From Fusibacter_A sp965140735 (GTDB taxonomy: Bacteria; Bacillota; Clostridia; Peptostreptococcales; Acidaminobacteraceae), in contig OZ223306.1 in the NCBI GenBank assembly GCA_965140735.1, positions 4,898,001 through 4,962,000 of the forward strand: a stretch of DNA of 64,000 bases, written 5' to 3'. The position numbers and the translations under genes were made by a program. Below, piece by piece: positions 43,033 to 51,702 of the stretch (positions within the stretch are counted from its first letter, which is position 1; the number at the start of each line of letters is the position of its first letter). The notes beneath the pieces were generated by a model. That model did no database searches. It was not told where the DNA came from and saw only the letters and a program-made list of their open reading frames with translations.

Positions 43033-43578
43033 ATGTCTCAGTCATGGAGTGGTATCAAGAAGAGACTTGAAACAGATATGCTCTGTCCTGCGCTTAGAGG
43101 GAGAGTAAAATATTTTATCACTAAATATAAAAATGCACACGATGAATCGGGTAGAGTGGCAATTTTAGTGGATAAACAGGAGATTATTCAAGGGAATATC
43201 TTTAGGTATTATAGAGGTCAAAGAGAAGTGGAACAGCGCATTAAAGCGGAACAGCATGTGCCACGTCGTGTTTGGAATGGAAAAGAAATTTTGAACGATA
43301 AAGCCAACACCGAGGCAGAGGCATTGGTCGATGCAATAAGACTTGAAGAAGGACTATTTGATGTTTGGCAGTTTACGGATGCAATTGAATGTTATTTAAA
43401 TCAAAGTATTCAATCAAGCCTGAATTCAAAAAATCCATTGATTCGACTGTTGGCGATTCTAGATAGAAGAGTGGGCAAGAGGATGCTTGTAGATATATGC
43501 GATCGTTTAGACGAGCAACCCGAATGGCTTAGATACTTTTACGAATTGAGATTGAAATCTGAAAATATAGCATTTTGA
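43033..43578 (+). CDS. SF0329-like family protein of unknown function
   Basis: This 181-residue soluble protein resembles the SF0329 family. It starts WSGIKKRLETDMLCPALRGRVKYFIT and ends with IRLLAILDRRVGKRMLV ... WLRYFYELRLKSENI. No catalytic motif is recognised. AGGAGG at 43019-43024 selects the ATG at 43033 rather than the GTG at 43024. It is a single gene, closed by a strong terminator, and faces the divergent YczE-like gene across a 20-bp palindrome. Confidence 0.65.
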   Translation: MSQSWSGIKKRLETDMLCPALRGRVKYFITKYKNAHDESGRVAILVDKQEIIQGNIFRYYRGQREVEQRIKAEQHVPRRVWNGKEILNDKANTEAEALVDAIRLEEGLFDVWQFTDAIECYLNQSIQSSLNSKNPLIRLLAILDRRVGKRMLVDICDRLDEQPEWLRYFYELRLKSENIAF

Positions 43579-43619
43579 TCAGAAACATAAAAAAGAACTT
43601 TCACATCCTAAGTCACTGT

Positions 43620-43669
43620 AAAGACTTCCGTTAGAGCATATAAAGAAATGCTGATGCGGAAGTCTTTTT
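43620..43669 (+). terminator. Terminator after the SF0329-like gene
   Basis: AAAGACTTCCG / CGGAAGTCTTT arms with inner AGCAT / ATGCT pairing are followed by TTTTTC. Confidence 0.8.
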
Positions 43670-43729
43670 CTATAAGTTGACCAGCACTTATAGTTGTAAA
43701 CGTTGATATGAGATAGATACAGAGGGGTC

Positions 43730-43775
43730 TTGTTTAAATGAGTCAATGACGTATAATGGTATTAACCGAATCGGT
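43730..43775 (+). promoter_or_regulatory. Promoter and candidate operator of the TetR-glycosyltransferase operon
   Basis: TTGTTT (43730-43735), a 16-base spacer and TATAAT (43752-43757) precede the palindrome ACCGAATCGGT (43765-43775), which lies at the expected transcription start. It is a likely autoregulatory TetR site. Confidence 0.55.
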
Positions 43776-43819
43776 CAATGAAATAAAGAACTAGGACATA
43801 GATTTTATGGAGTGTGCAT

Positions 43820-44458
43820 ATGAATAAAAAATTTTACTTATTAGAAGAGAAGCGCCAGTTGGAGATTATAAATGCTGGTTTTGAAATCTTCGGTAAATAT
43901 GAATATAAGAAGGCATCAACTGAACTTATTGCTCAGAAGGCAGGTATTTCAAAGGGACTTTTGTTTTTTTATTTTAAAAATAAACTCGAGTTTTATAAGT
44001 TTCTCTATCAATACGCAACTGAGTTGATCAGTGATCAAGTAACGCCAATTTTAAGTGAACAAACAGATGATTTCTTTGAGATGATCGAAATTATGACGCG
44101 ACAAAAATGTATTGTGCTCGAATCAATGCCCTATATATTTTCGTTTATGATCGCCTCAGTAAATACTGTAGATGAAACGATACGCGAAGCGCTTTCAGAA
44201 TTTTTAAATGAAGATCAAGCAATTATGACCCAAGACTGGATGTCCCATGTTGATTTTAGTAAATTTAAAGAGGGTATAAGACCAGAAGAGCTACTAGAGA
44301 TGTTGGGCTTACTACTTGAGGGTTATCTACAACAGCAACTTAAAAATAGACTGCCTATTCATTTAGAGCAGATTATGGAGAAACATAGGACTTGGGCTAA
44401 TTTATTGAGAGATGCTTCCTATAAACCGACTGAAATTAGGAAAGGAGAACTCCTATGA
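43820..44458 (+). CDS. TetR/AcrR family transcriptional regulator
   Basis: This 212-residue regulator has a TetR_N helix-turn-helix at residues about 9-55 (IINAGFEIFGKYEYKKASTELIAQKAGISKGLLFFYFKNK in part) and a divergent ligand-binding C-terminus. GGAG at 43809-43812 selects the ATG at 43820 over the GTG at 43814. It overlaps the glycosyltransferase gene by 4 bases (ATGA), so both are on one transcript, and a palindrome downstream of the promoter suggests autoregulation. Confidence 0.88.
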   Translation: MNKKFYLLEEKRQLEIINAGFEIFGKYEYKKASTELIAQKAGISKGLLFFYFKNKLEFYKFLYQYATELISDQVTPILSEQTDDFFEMIEIMTRQKCIVLESMPYIFSFMIASVNTVDETIREALSEFLNEDQAIMTQDWMSHVDFSKFKEGIRPEELLEMLGLLLEGYLQQQLKNRLPIHLEQIMEKHRTWANLLRDASYKPTEIRKGELL

Positions 44459-45705
44459 GAATTGCCATTTTAACATTGGGATCAAGAGGTGACGTACAAC
44501 CTTATTTAGCATTTGCAAAATATGCCGTAAAACAGGGACATGAAGCGGTCATTTGTACCGGAAAAACCTTTGAAAACTTTATAACAGAAAACGGTGTAGA
44601 ATTTGCAGAGGCAGAAAGTGACCTTATGGCAATACTCAAAACGCCTGAGGGACAAATGGTTTTTAATCACGCCCTTAGGCACCCAATTAAGACAAAAGCG
44701 TTTGTAAGCAAGGTCATTAATCCAGCTTTTAGAAAAACATTAGATCAATTTTGGACGGCCTCTCAAGGAGCTGATGTGATACTTTACCATCCTAAAGCAT
44801 TTGGTGCCCCTGATATCGCTAAAGCGTTAGGGATTCCTTGCATCAGTATGCCACCAGTGCCAATGACCTACCCGATTGAAGAATTCCCAAATCTCGCTAT
44901 ATCCCCTAAAAAGAGTTTAGGGAAATGGCTTAACAAATTGTCTTACAAGGTTGTGGCAATGGCTGAAAGCGCAAGTATAAAAGAAGTCAATGCGTTTAGA
45001 AAAGAGACTTTAGGACTTTCAAAGCGCAAAGCAGGTCTTTATACCTTTGATATTGACGGAACACCTATTCCTGTGATTTATCCCATAAGTAAATTTCTGT
45101 TTGAAGATGTGACTTCTTGGAACGGCAGTGTATTCTTATCTGGATTCTTATTTTTGGATACAGAAAAGGAGAAACTAGATGAAATGATCACACATTTCTT
45201 AGAAGCGGGCCCTGCACCAATTGTTATTTCGTTCAGCAGTATGCCGTTAAAACAACCAGACGAGTTTAAACGTATATTGATTGAGACTTTGTCTTTAACT
45301 GGTGATAGAGCAATTCTTCTCACAGGTAGTACAGGATTGACATTCGAAGGCTATGATCATATTTTGACAATAGCTTCTGCACCTCACGATTTATTATTTG
45401 AACATGCTAAGGGGATTGTGCATCACGGTGGTGTTGGTACTATGGCATCAGCTCTTAAAAGTGGTAAAACTCAGCTCATCATGCCTTTTGGCGTAGATCA
45501 ACCTTTTTGGGCAAGCAGACTCTACAAAATGGGCATTACACTCCAGCCTTTAAAAGAAAAAGAACTGAGTGTTCAAAATCTTGTGTTGCGTTTTAAAGCT
45601 ATGAATGAAAAAACACTTCAATCACCTGCGCAAGTCATAAAATCAAAAATGGGTACAGAGCATGGTTGTAAGGCGACATTAGATTTTATTAATAGCATTA
45701 GGTAA
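44455..45705 (+). CDS. Glycosyltransferase, GT1/GT28-like (UGT, macrolide or sterol glycosyltransferase type)
   Basis: This 416-residue GT-B enzyme has an N-terminal LTLGSRGDVQPYLAFAK (glycosyltransferase 28 N-terminal motif), and a C-terminal nucleotide-sugar site APHDLLFEHAKGIVHHGGVGTMASAL with MPFGVDQPFWA, the UGT signature. Bacterial members glycosylate lipids, antibiotics or other hydrophobic acceptors with UDP-sugars. Coupling to a TetR regulator suggests induction by the acceptor, perhaps as detoxification; this is inference. Confidence 0.85.
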   Translation: MRIAILTLGSRGDVQPYLAFAKYAVKQGHEAVICTGKTFENFITENGVEFAEAESDLMAILKTPEGQMVFNHALRHPIKTKAFVSKVINPAFRKTLDQFWTASQGADVILYHPKAFGAPDIAKALGIPCISMPPVPMTYPIEEFPNLAISPKKSLGKWLNKLSYKVVAMAESASIKEVNAFRKETLGLSKRKAGLYTFDIDGTPIPVIYPISKFLFEDVTSWNGSVFLSGFLFLDTEKEKLDEMITHFLEAGPAPIVISFSSMPLKQPDEFKRILIETLSLTGDRAILLTGSTGLTFEGYDHILTIASAPHDLLFEHAKGIVHHGGVGTMASALKSGKTQLIMPFGVDQPFWASRLYKMGITLQPLKEKELSVQNLVLRFKAMNEKTLQSPAQVIKSKMGTEHGCKATLDFINSIR

Positions 45706-45768
45706 ACAACTCATTGAAAACAAAAGCACATTATGATAGTCTATATAAAAACTTGGAGGCATATAGAC

Positions 45769-46239
45769 ATGGCAATTGATGTGGTAAAAAAATATTTTAG
45801 TCAGTATGGAATTGAAGATAAGGTTCAAGAATTTGAAGTATCCAGCGCAACAGTGGAACTTGCTGCTGAGGCTCTAAACTGTGAAGGTGCACGTATAGCC
45901 AAAACACTGTCGTTTAAGATTGATGAAAGAGTGATCTTAATCGTTGCAGCTGGTGATGCAAAAGTAAATAATTCTAAATACAAGCTTAAATTTGGTAAAA
46001 AAGCTAAAATGCTTGCACATGATGAGCTTGAGCCATTAGTGGGGCACGCTGTAGGTGGCGTTTGTCCATTTGGCGTTAAAGAAGGTGTTGAAGTCTATTT
46101 AGATGAATCCCTTAAACGATTTGAAACCGTATTTCCAGCTTGCGGCAGTGCCAATAGTGCGATTGAACTGACGATTCCTGAACTGGATAAATATTCGAAT
46201 AATTTGAGCTGGGTTGATGTTTGTAAATTACCAGAGTAG
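45769..46239 (+). CDS. YbaK/EbsC-type aminoacyl-tRNA deacylase
   Basis: This 156-residue protein of the YbaK/ProX superfamily hydrolyses mischarged tRNAs such as Cys- or Ala-tRNA(Pro). Visible features are CEGARIAKTLSF with the conserved Lys, a KLKFGKKAKML segment and the GHAVGGVCPFG loop. GGAGG at 45755-45759 with 9-base spacing selects the ATG at 45769; the frame opens at 45733. A stand-alone single-domain form could act in trans to ProRS, or on another substrate. Confidence 0.85.
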   Translation: MAIDVVKKYFSQYGIEDKVQEFEVSSATVELAAEALNCEGARIAKTLSFKIDERVILIVAAGDAKVNNSKYKLKFGKKAKMLAHDELEPLVGHAVGGVCPFGVKEGVEVYLDESLKRFETVFPACGSANSAIELTIPELDKYSNNLSWVDVCKLPE

Positions 46240-46280
46240 AGTCTCAATTTAATGATAGTCTTTGAAAGGACAAATGAGAG

Positions 46281-46785
46281 ATGAAGAAGTTGATGCCTTT
46301 GCTTATGATTTTTTTATGGATGAGTGTGATTTTAAGCGGGTGTACTGCTGGAAGTAACGCGCCTAGAAATCAATCATTTGCGTTTGATTATGGTGTGTTC
46401 TTAAGTGTGGACAATTCGGATTTGAGTCTATTTAAAGATTATCAGACCATTGTAATTGATGCTGCTTACTTTGAAAAAGAAGATATTCAAAAGTTAAAGG
46501 AATCAGGTCATACAGTTTATACTTATATCAATATAGGGTCTATAGAGAACTTTAGACCCTATTATGAAACGTTTAAAGTAAAAGGTGTCGACGGCTATTT
46601 TGTTGATAATTGTGATGTTTACTCAACAATACTACTTTGAATATATTGAGTTAGTGAAAAATGAGGGCCTTGACGTCTACTTATTGGAATATACGAAAGA
46701 CAGGGAACTCATTCAATCAATAGAACAATTTTGTAATGAAAAAAATTATATTTACTATATCTCGGACTCAATCGAATTAGATTGA
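46281..46785 (+). pseudogene. GH114-like (TM1410/endo-alpha-1,4-polygalactosaminidase family) lipoprotein with internal deletions
   Basis: The first frame (46281-46640) encodes a lipoprotein signal (MSVILSGCTAG) and YGVFLSVDNSDLSLFKDYQTIVIDAAYF ... GHTVYTYINIGSIENFRPYYETF, then jumps to KVKGVDGYFVDNCDVY and stops. A second frame (to 46785) gives YFEYIELVKNEGLDVYLLEY to the normal-looking end YYISDSIELD. From memory of the family, about 40 residues are missing after YYETF (the tryptophan-rich section) and 80 or more after DNCDVY, the second loss also shifting frame. Both lost parts belong to the TIM barrel, so no active enzyme is expected. A terminator remains at the end. Confidence 0.75.
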
Positions 46786-46796
46786 GTTTTATTTTT
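46766..46796 (+). terminator. Terminator at the end of the GH114-like pseudogene
   Basis: An ACTCAATC / GATTGAGT stem with a GAATTA loop is followed by TTTATTTTT. Confidence 0.75.
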
Positions 46797-46823
46797 AAAA
46801 CAACAAATGTTGTTAATTTTCTA

Positions 46824-46877
46824 TTGACAAATCAAATAGATTTAGATACTATACTGTATAGTGACTATACGGTATAT
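46824..46877 (+). promoter_or_regulatory. marR promoter with overlapping palindromic operator
   Basis: TTGACA (46824-46829), a 17-base spacer and TACTAT (46847-46852). ACTATACTGTATAGT (46848-46862) is a perfect palindrome over the -10, followed by a degenerate copy CTATACGGTATAT (46865-46877). The core recurs before the MATE gene, so it is the likely MarR site. Confidence 0.75.
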
Positions 46878-46894
46878 GTTGAAAGGAATTATCT

Positions 46895-47350
46895 ATGAAG
46901 GATTATGAAAAATTTGGACCTCTTATGGAACGTATTATCCATAAATACAATCAAGTCGAAAATAAGAAACGATACTATGGTTCAGATGCTTTATTGACAA
47001 GAACAGAAATACACACGATTGTAGTGATTGGAGAAAATTTGGGCATTAATGTGACGACATTAGCGCAAATTAAAGGGATTACAAAAGGTGCTGCTTCACA
47101 GATGGTTTATAAACTGGTGAAAAAAGGATTTGTAAAAAAAGCGATTTCTCCTGATTCAGATACAGAAGTTTGCTTAACATTAACAGAAAAAGGCAATGTC
47201 GCATTTGGGCATCATATGGAATATCATAGAACTGCTAATGATCAATTCTTTGTAATCCTTAAAAATATGCCCGATGAAATAGCGGATCAACTGCAAGCTA
47301 TTTTAAAACAATTTGAAGCGTCGTTAGATGAAAGGTTAGAGCAAGAATAA
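46895..47350 (+). CDS. MarR family transcriptional regulator
   Basis: This 151-residue regulator has a winged helix with ITTLAQ-like GINVTTLAQIKGITKGAASQMVYKLVKKGFV (recognition helix about residues 55-75) and wing SPDSDTEVCLTLTEKG. GAAAGGA precedes the ATG. A palindrome overlapping its own -10, and the same core before the downstream MATE gene, indicate that it represses both. Confidence 0.9.
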   Translation: MKDYEKFGPLMERIIHKYNQVENKKRYYGSDALLTRTEIHTIVVIGENLGINVTTLAQIKGITKGAASQMVYKLVKKGFVKKAISPDSDTEVCLTLTEKGNVAFGHHMEYHRTANDQFFVILKNMPDEIADQLQAILKQFEASLDERLEQE

Positions 47351-47389
47351 AAATTACTGTGGAAGCAGTTTTTTTTAGCAAAATAGTAT

Positions 47390-47412
47390 AGCAGCTATAC
47401 AGTATAGCTGCT
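47390..47412 (+). promoter_or_regulatory. 23-bp palindromic operator before the MATE gene
   Basis: AGCAGCTATAC A GTATAGCTGCT is a perfect inverted repeat around a single base. Its CTATACxGTATAG core equals the site over the marR promoter. Confidence 0.75.
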
Positions 47413-47451
47413 AAATTAAATAAAAATAATGCATCAAGAGGAGTATGTAAA

Positions 47452-48807
47452 ATGAATGAGCGTAAAAGTAAAGTCTATTTACTGAGTGAAGAAAAAGTAT
47501 CAAGGGCACTTTTAAAATTAGGCATACCGACTATGATCGGTATGATGACATCAGCACTATATAATTTAGTAGATGCTTTTTTTGTTTCTAAGATGGGCAC
47601 TTCGCAGATGGGTGCTGTTGCAGTGGTTTTTCCTTTAAGCGTTATATTGCTTGGAATTGGGTTAATGTTTGGTGTGGGTGCATCATCATATATTTCTAGG
47701 TTACTGGGAGATGAGCGTTACGAGGATGCTCATATATGTGCATCTACATCACTTTTTACAGGTATAATGACAAGTGGCGTTGTCATCATGAGTATACTCC
47801 TATTTTTACATCCTATTTTAAGAATGTTGGGCACCACAGATACAATATTACCTTATGCAACTGAGTATGCGGTTATATTTGTCATTGGACTTTTATTTAA
47901 TGTTGTCAATATTACAGTAAACAATATTATTACATCTGAGGGTGCAGCATTTTTCAGTATGATTGCGATGTTGTGTGGTGGGATAATCAACATGATCTTA
48001 GATCCTATTCTTATATTTGGTTTTAATATGGGCGTTAAGGGTGCTGCTATTGCAACATTATTTTCAAGAGTTGTTTCATTTAGCTTTTATATCTACTTTA
48101 TGGTGTCAGGAAAAGGCGTGCTAAAATTTTCCATACGTTATTTTAAACCCAATATGACACTTTATATTGAACTTTTGAAAATCGGGGTGCCTGCATTTGT
48201 ATACCAATTACTGATGAGTGTCACTTTAAGCATTACAAATGTTTTAGCAGCACCCTACGGAGATTCTGCTATTGCTGCAATTGGAATTGTTTCAAGACTA
48301 CTCGCTCTTGGAAATATGGCATTATTTGGGTTTCTTAAAGGTTTTCAGCCTTTTGTTGGTTTTAATTATGGTGCCGGCAATATGAGCAGAGTGAAAAAAG
48401 CAACACAAATCGTACTCAAATGGACAACTTTATTTGGATTAGTTGTGGCAATTATTCTTATTATTTTTAGAGTGCCACTTATGACAGCCTTTAGTAAAAA
48501 TGATCCTCAAGTTGTAGTGATAGGCAGTATGACCTTGTTTTTTAATGCAATTGTTTTTATTGGACTGGGCTATCAAACCGTTTATTCAACACTTTTTCTT
48601 GCACTTGGCAAATCGAAGGAGAGTGGACTTGTCAGTGTTGGGAGACAAGGCTTATTCTTTATACCATTGGCATTTGGGTTAACGGCTCTATTCAACTTAG
48701 ATGGATTGATTTTGACACAACCACTAGCAGATGTATGTTCTATTATAATGGTTTATATGTTGAGTAAAAGACAAAAAGATAATGTCGAATTAGGACTTGC
48801 AAAATAG
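47452..48807 (+). CDS. MATE family efflux transporter
   Basis: This 451-residue protein has twelve predicted helices and the MatE duplication. The first half carries GIPTMIGMMTSALYNLVDAFFVSKMG in part and the second half IGVPAFVYQLLMSVTLSITN. MATE pumps export cationic drugs or metabolites in exchange for sodium ions or protons. It lies 101 bases behind the marR gene with a 23-bp palindrome between, so drug-inducible expression is likely. GAGGAG precedes the ATG. Confidence 0.92.
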   Translation: MNERKSKVYLLSEEKVSRALLKLGIPTMIGMMTSALYNLVDAFFVSKMGTSQMGAVAVVFPLSVILLGIGLMFGVGASSYISRLLGDERYEDAHICASTSLFTGIMTSGVVIMSILLFLHPILRMLGTTDTILPYATEYAVIFVIGLLFNVVNITVNNIITSEGAAFFSMIAMLCGGIINMILDPILIFGFNMGVKGAAIATLFSRVVSFSFYIYFMVSGKGVLKFSIRYFKPNMTLYIELLKIGVPAFVYQLLMSVTLSITNVLAAPYGDSAIAAIGIVSRLLALGNMALFGFLKGFQPFVGFNYGAGNMSRVKKATQIVLKWTTLFGLVVAIILIIFRVPLMTAFSKNDPQVVVIGSMTLFFNAIVFIGLGYQTVYSTLFLALGKSKESGLVSVGRQGLFFIPLAFGLTALFNLDGLILTQPLADVCSIIMVYMLSKRQKDNVELGLAK

Positions 48808-48822
48808 GAAAATCTATGTGGC

Positions 48823-48851
48823 TTGACAAGCTGAGATATAAATTGTATTTT
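48823..48851 (+). promoter_or_regulatory. Promoter of the MBL-fold gene
   Basis: TTGACA (48823-48828), a 17-base spacer and TATTTT (48846-48851) lie 37 bases before the ATG. Confidence 0.6.
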
Positions 48852-48887
48852 TAACTTGTAATCTGTTATTTAATAGGAGGTACTCAG

Positions 48888-49568
48888 ATGACACGCATAA
48901 TAATTTTAGATCTAAAATTTAAATTCGGCGAAGTGGAAGATGTGATTCATCCTGTTGTGGTAAAAAGTGATGACAGTATGATCTTAGTAGATTGTGGTTA
49001 TACGGGATCACTTCAAAAACTCGAAGTAGAAATGCATCAAAAAGGCTTGGATTGTGAAGCTTTAACGCATGTGTTCATAACCCATCAAGATCATGATCAC
49101 ATGGGTGCATTAGCTGAACTTAAAGGCAAATATCCTCATATATTAGTAGTGGCAAGTGAGCAGGAAGCACCTTATATCTCTGGAGAACTAAAATCCTTAA
49201 GATTAGCACAAGCTGAGCAGATGCAAGCCTATTTACCAGAAGAACAAAAGGCGTTTGGAAAAGCCTTTTGCGACATTATCAGAGCTGTAAAACCTGTACC
49301 AGTAGATATCAAAGTGAAAGATGCAGATGGTGTGGCGGGGTGTACGATCGTTGAGTCAACAGGACATACACCAGGGCATATATCAGTATATGTTAAAAGC
49401 GCAAGAACCTTAATTACAGGTGATGCAATAGCACTTGAAAACGGAAAACCAGTGATTGCCAATCCTCAGTTTACCCTTGATTTAAAGGGGGCAGAAGCAT
49501 CACTGAATAAAATTTTAAATTATGATGCCGATCAAGTGATCTGTTATCACGGTGGGGTATTGGCCTGA
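48888..49568 (+). CDS. MBL-fold metallohydrolase
   Basis: This 226-residue metallo-beta-lactamase-fold protein has the HxHxDH motif as HQDHDHMG (His at the first position is preceded by THQ), a later His in STGHTPGHISVY, the Asp in ITGDAI and the final His in ICYHGG. All ligands for a two-metal site are present. The fold covers many hydrolases, including lactonases and glyoxalase II-like enzymes, and the substrate is unknown. AGGAGG lies upstream. It has its own promoter and ends 90 bases before a sodium symporter gene. Confidence 0.88.
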   Translation: MTRIIILDLKFKFGEVEDVIHPVVVKSDDSMILVDCGYTGSLQKLEVEMHQKGLDCEALTHVFITHQDHDHMGALAELKGKYPHILVVASEQEAPYISGELKSLRLAQAEQMQAYLPEEQKAFGKAFCDIIRAVKPVPVDIKVKDADGVAGCTIVESTGHTPGHISVYVKSARTLITGDAIALENGKPVIANPQFTLDLKGAEASLNKILNYDADQVICYHGGVLA

Positions 49569-49658
49569 ACAGATGGATTTAATTTGGAAAATAGCTATCT
49601 TTAGAATACAATTATAAGGAACATAGAATATAATAAAAGACAGGGACAGGTTAAGCTC

Positions 49659-51020
49659 ATGATCATTTTTAGCGCAACAATAACTTTGCTGCTAACAGCA
49701 CTATTAGGTTATTTATCAAAGTTTAAGGTTAAGAGTTCAAAAGATTTTATATCAGCAGGTGGCGGTGTTGGCGTATTCACCGCTACAGGCTCACTTATGG
49801 GGGCTATCATTGGCGGTGCGTCCACTGTGGGCACTGCCCAGTTAGCTTATACGAGAGGTTTTGCTGCAATTTGGTTTATTTTGGGACTCTGTACAGCAAG
49901 TATATTATTGAGTGTTGTTTACGGTAAACTTATAAAAGAGAGAACCGTTGAAACGCTTCCACAGATTCTAGAGATTACATTTGGAAAAAAGGCCAGTGTG
50001 ATTGCGGGGATTGCACTTTCGTTTGGCATGTTCATACATATCAACGGTCAAGTCATAGCATGTAACGCACTTTTTAACACCGTATTTAATTTAAATGGCC
50101 TAATGGTTACAATAATTGTGGTCATCTTACTAGTAGCCTATGTGATCTTTGGGGGATTTTGGGGTGGTGCTATGGTGGGCACCTTAAAAATGTTTTTATT
50201 GTATGGGACCAGTATGATTGCAGGTGGCTATATTCTTTTTAAACTAAATGGGGTCTCTGATATAATGCATACGCTTACCGATCCTTATTGGTACAATCTT
50301 TTCAATGGTGGGGGCATATCGGATATAGGGGCTTATCTGTCTACAGTGGTAGGTGTGCTGGCGACTCAAAATTATTTTCAAACTGTGATGGCCAGTAAAA
50401 ATATAAAGGTTGCACATGCAAGTGGTGTACTCACTGCAACTCTAGTTCTACCAATTGGCATTGTATGCACAGTAGTAGGAATGTTTATGAGAGTAAATCA
50501 ACCCGATATATTGCCTGCAAATGCTTTTCCATTGTTTGTTGTGACCTATTTACCCAAAGCGTTAGCAGGTATTACACTTGCTACCATCCTTATATCTTCT
50601 TTGGCAACAGCAGCTGGATTGACACTTGGTATCAGTACGATTTTTACCAGAGATTTATATAAAAAAGGATTTCATAAAGAAGCTTCTGATGAGCAACAAA
50701 TGAGATTTATGAGAGGTATAATTCTGCTTATTGGTGTTTTAACTGTCATTGTAACCACGTTAAGTGAAGACTCTATGATATTGAATTTTGGCTTTATGTC
50801 TATGATGTTTAGAGCTGTGCCTATATTTATCCCTGTCATTGTTGCGCTTTATTTCAAGGACCACATTGACCCAAAAGCCGGGTGCTTTGCGATTGCTTTA
50901 AGTCCTATTGCAAGTCTATTTTGGATTATACTTGGTTTTCCAATGCAAACTGCGATCTATATTGGGATGATGGTGTCAATATTGATATTTTTTATAGGCA
51001 GTAAGATCAAGAACAGATAA
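49659..51020 (+). CDS. Sodium:solute symporter (SSS) family transporter
   Basis: This 453-residue protein has about thirteen helices and an SSS-like core. The GSLMGAIIGGASTVGTAQLAYTRGFAAIWF section (about 45-75) matches helix 1-2 of the LeuT fold with its unwound Gly-rich part, and SSLATAAGLTLGIST (about 310-325) contains the Ser/Thr residues at the usual sodium 2 site on helix 8. The substrate could be a carboxylate, amino acid or similar. AGG and a purine-rich stretch precede the ATG. A 22-bp-stem terminator follows. Confidence 0.85.
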   Translation: MIIFSATITLLLTALLGYLSKFKVKSSKDFISAGGGVGVFTATGSLMGAIIGGASTVGTAQLAYTRGFAAIWFILGLCTASILLSVVYGKLIKERTVETLPQILEITFGKKASVIAGIALSFGMFIHINGQVIACNALFNTVFNLNGLMVTIIVVILLVAYVIFGGFWGGAMVGTLKMFLLYGTSMIAGGYILFKLNGVSDIMHTLTDPYWYNLFNGGGISDIGAYLSTVVGVLATQNYFQTVMASKNIKVAHASGVLTATLVLPIGIVCTVVGMFMRVNQPDILPANAFPLFVVTYLPKALAGITLATILISSLATAAGLTLGISTIFTRDLYKKGFHKEASDEQQMRFMRGIILLIGVLTVIVTTLSEDSMILNFGFMSMMFRAVPIFIPVIVALYFKDHIDPKAGCFAIALSPIASLFWIILGFPMQTAIYIGMMVSILIFFIGSKIKNR

Positions 51021-51066
51021 TAGTTTTTAAAAGAAAATTGCATTAATTGTCAACTCATATAAAAAC

Positions 51067-51120
51067 GAAATGCCATCCACTTATTGGAAAATCCAATAAG
51101 TGGATGGCATTTCTCTTTTT
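51067..51120. terminator. Very strong bidirectional terminator
   Basis: The perfect 22-bp stem GAAATGCCATCCACTTATTG... (51067-51088) pairs with 51092-51113 around AAA, then TCTTTTT. It serves the symporter gene and the convergent XRE gene, whose stop codon overlaps the tail. Confidence 0.9.
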
Positions 51121-51442
51121 AGTGCGCCATTACAGTTTTTATTAGATCGTATATGAGTTTTTTTTTATCATTTGGACAATTTTTTAACAATTCATTAATT
51201 TCAAAATCCAAATAATCTTGAGATTCTGGATCCACCCCCGTTAAGATCTTACCAATTGGCGCATCTAAAATATTAGCAATTTTATAAGTCATCTCTAAAC
51301 TTATTTTGGCAGTTCCACGTTCTAATCGACTTACATACACATTGGAAATATCTAACATTTCTGCAAGTTGGTTTTGTGTTAGTCCCTTCAAATTTCTAAA
51401 TTCTTTTATACGAATTCCAATTAGTTTATAGTCTAAAACCAT
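51119..51442 (-). CDS. XRE family transcriptional regulator
   Basis: This 107-residue protein has an N-terminal Cro/CI-type helix-turn-helix (about residues 6-62; IKEFRNLKGLTQNQLAEMLDISNVYVSRLERG in part) and a short C-terminal helix region. GAGGGGG before the ATG at 51442 supports this start over the in-frame ATG at 51472. It is divergent from the chemoreceptor gene at 51703. No phage or toxin gene adjoins, so it is probably a housekeeping or stress regulator. Confidence 0.85.
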   Translation of the reverse strand: MVLDYKLIGIRIKEFRNLKGLTQNQLAEMLDISNVYVSRLERGTAKISLEMTYKIANILDAPIGKILTGVDPESQDYLDFEINELLKNCPNDKKKLIYDLIKTVMAH

Positions 51443-51702
51443 AGCTACCCCCTCATAGATATAGAATAACAATAAATAGCATAAATACCCAGTAATCGAA
51501 AAGTTAATATAGAACTTATAAGTTAAGTGTGCTATTATTTTAATAGACGTATTATCATATTAAAATAATAATTACAAGTTATTATTTTTAAAGGATTTTA
51601 TGCACATTGGTGATAGTGCTATACATAAATGTATAAGACATAATTAAGGTTAGTAATACTGCAATTAATAGGGGGAAAAGAGAAGATATAAGGAGAACAG
51701 AA

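Noticed and set aside
51562..51588. AAAATAATAA/TTATTATTTT inverted repeat upstream of the dCache chemoreceptor
   Set aside because: Pure A/T arms in AT-rich intergenic DNA are likely by chance, and no regulator can be tied to it.
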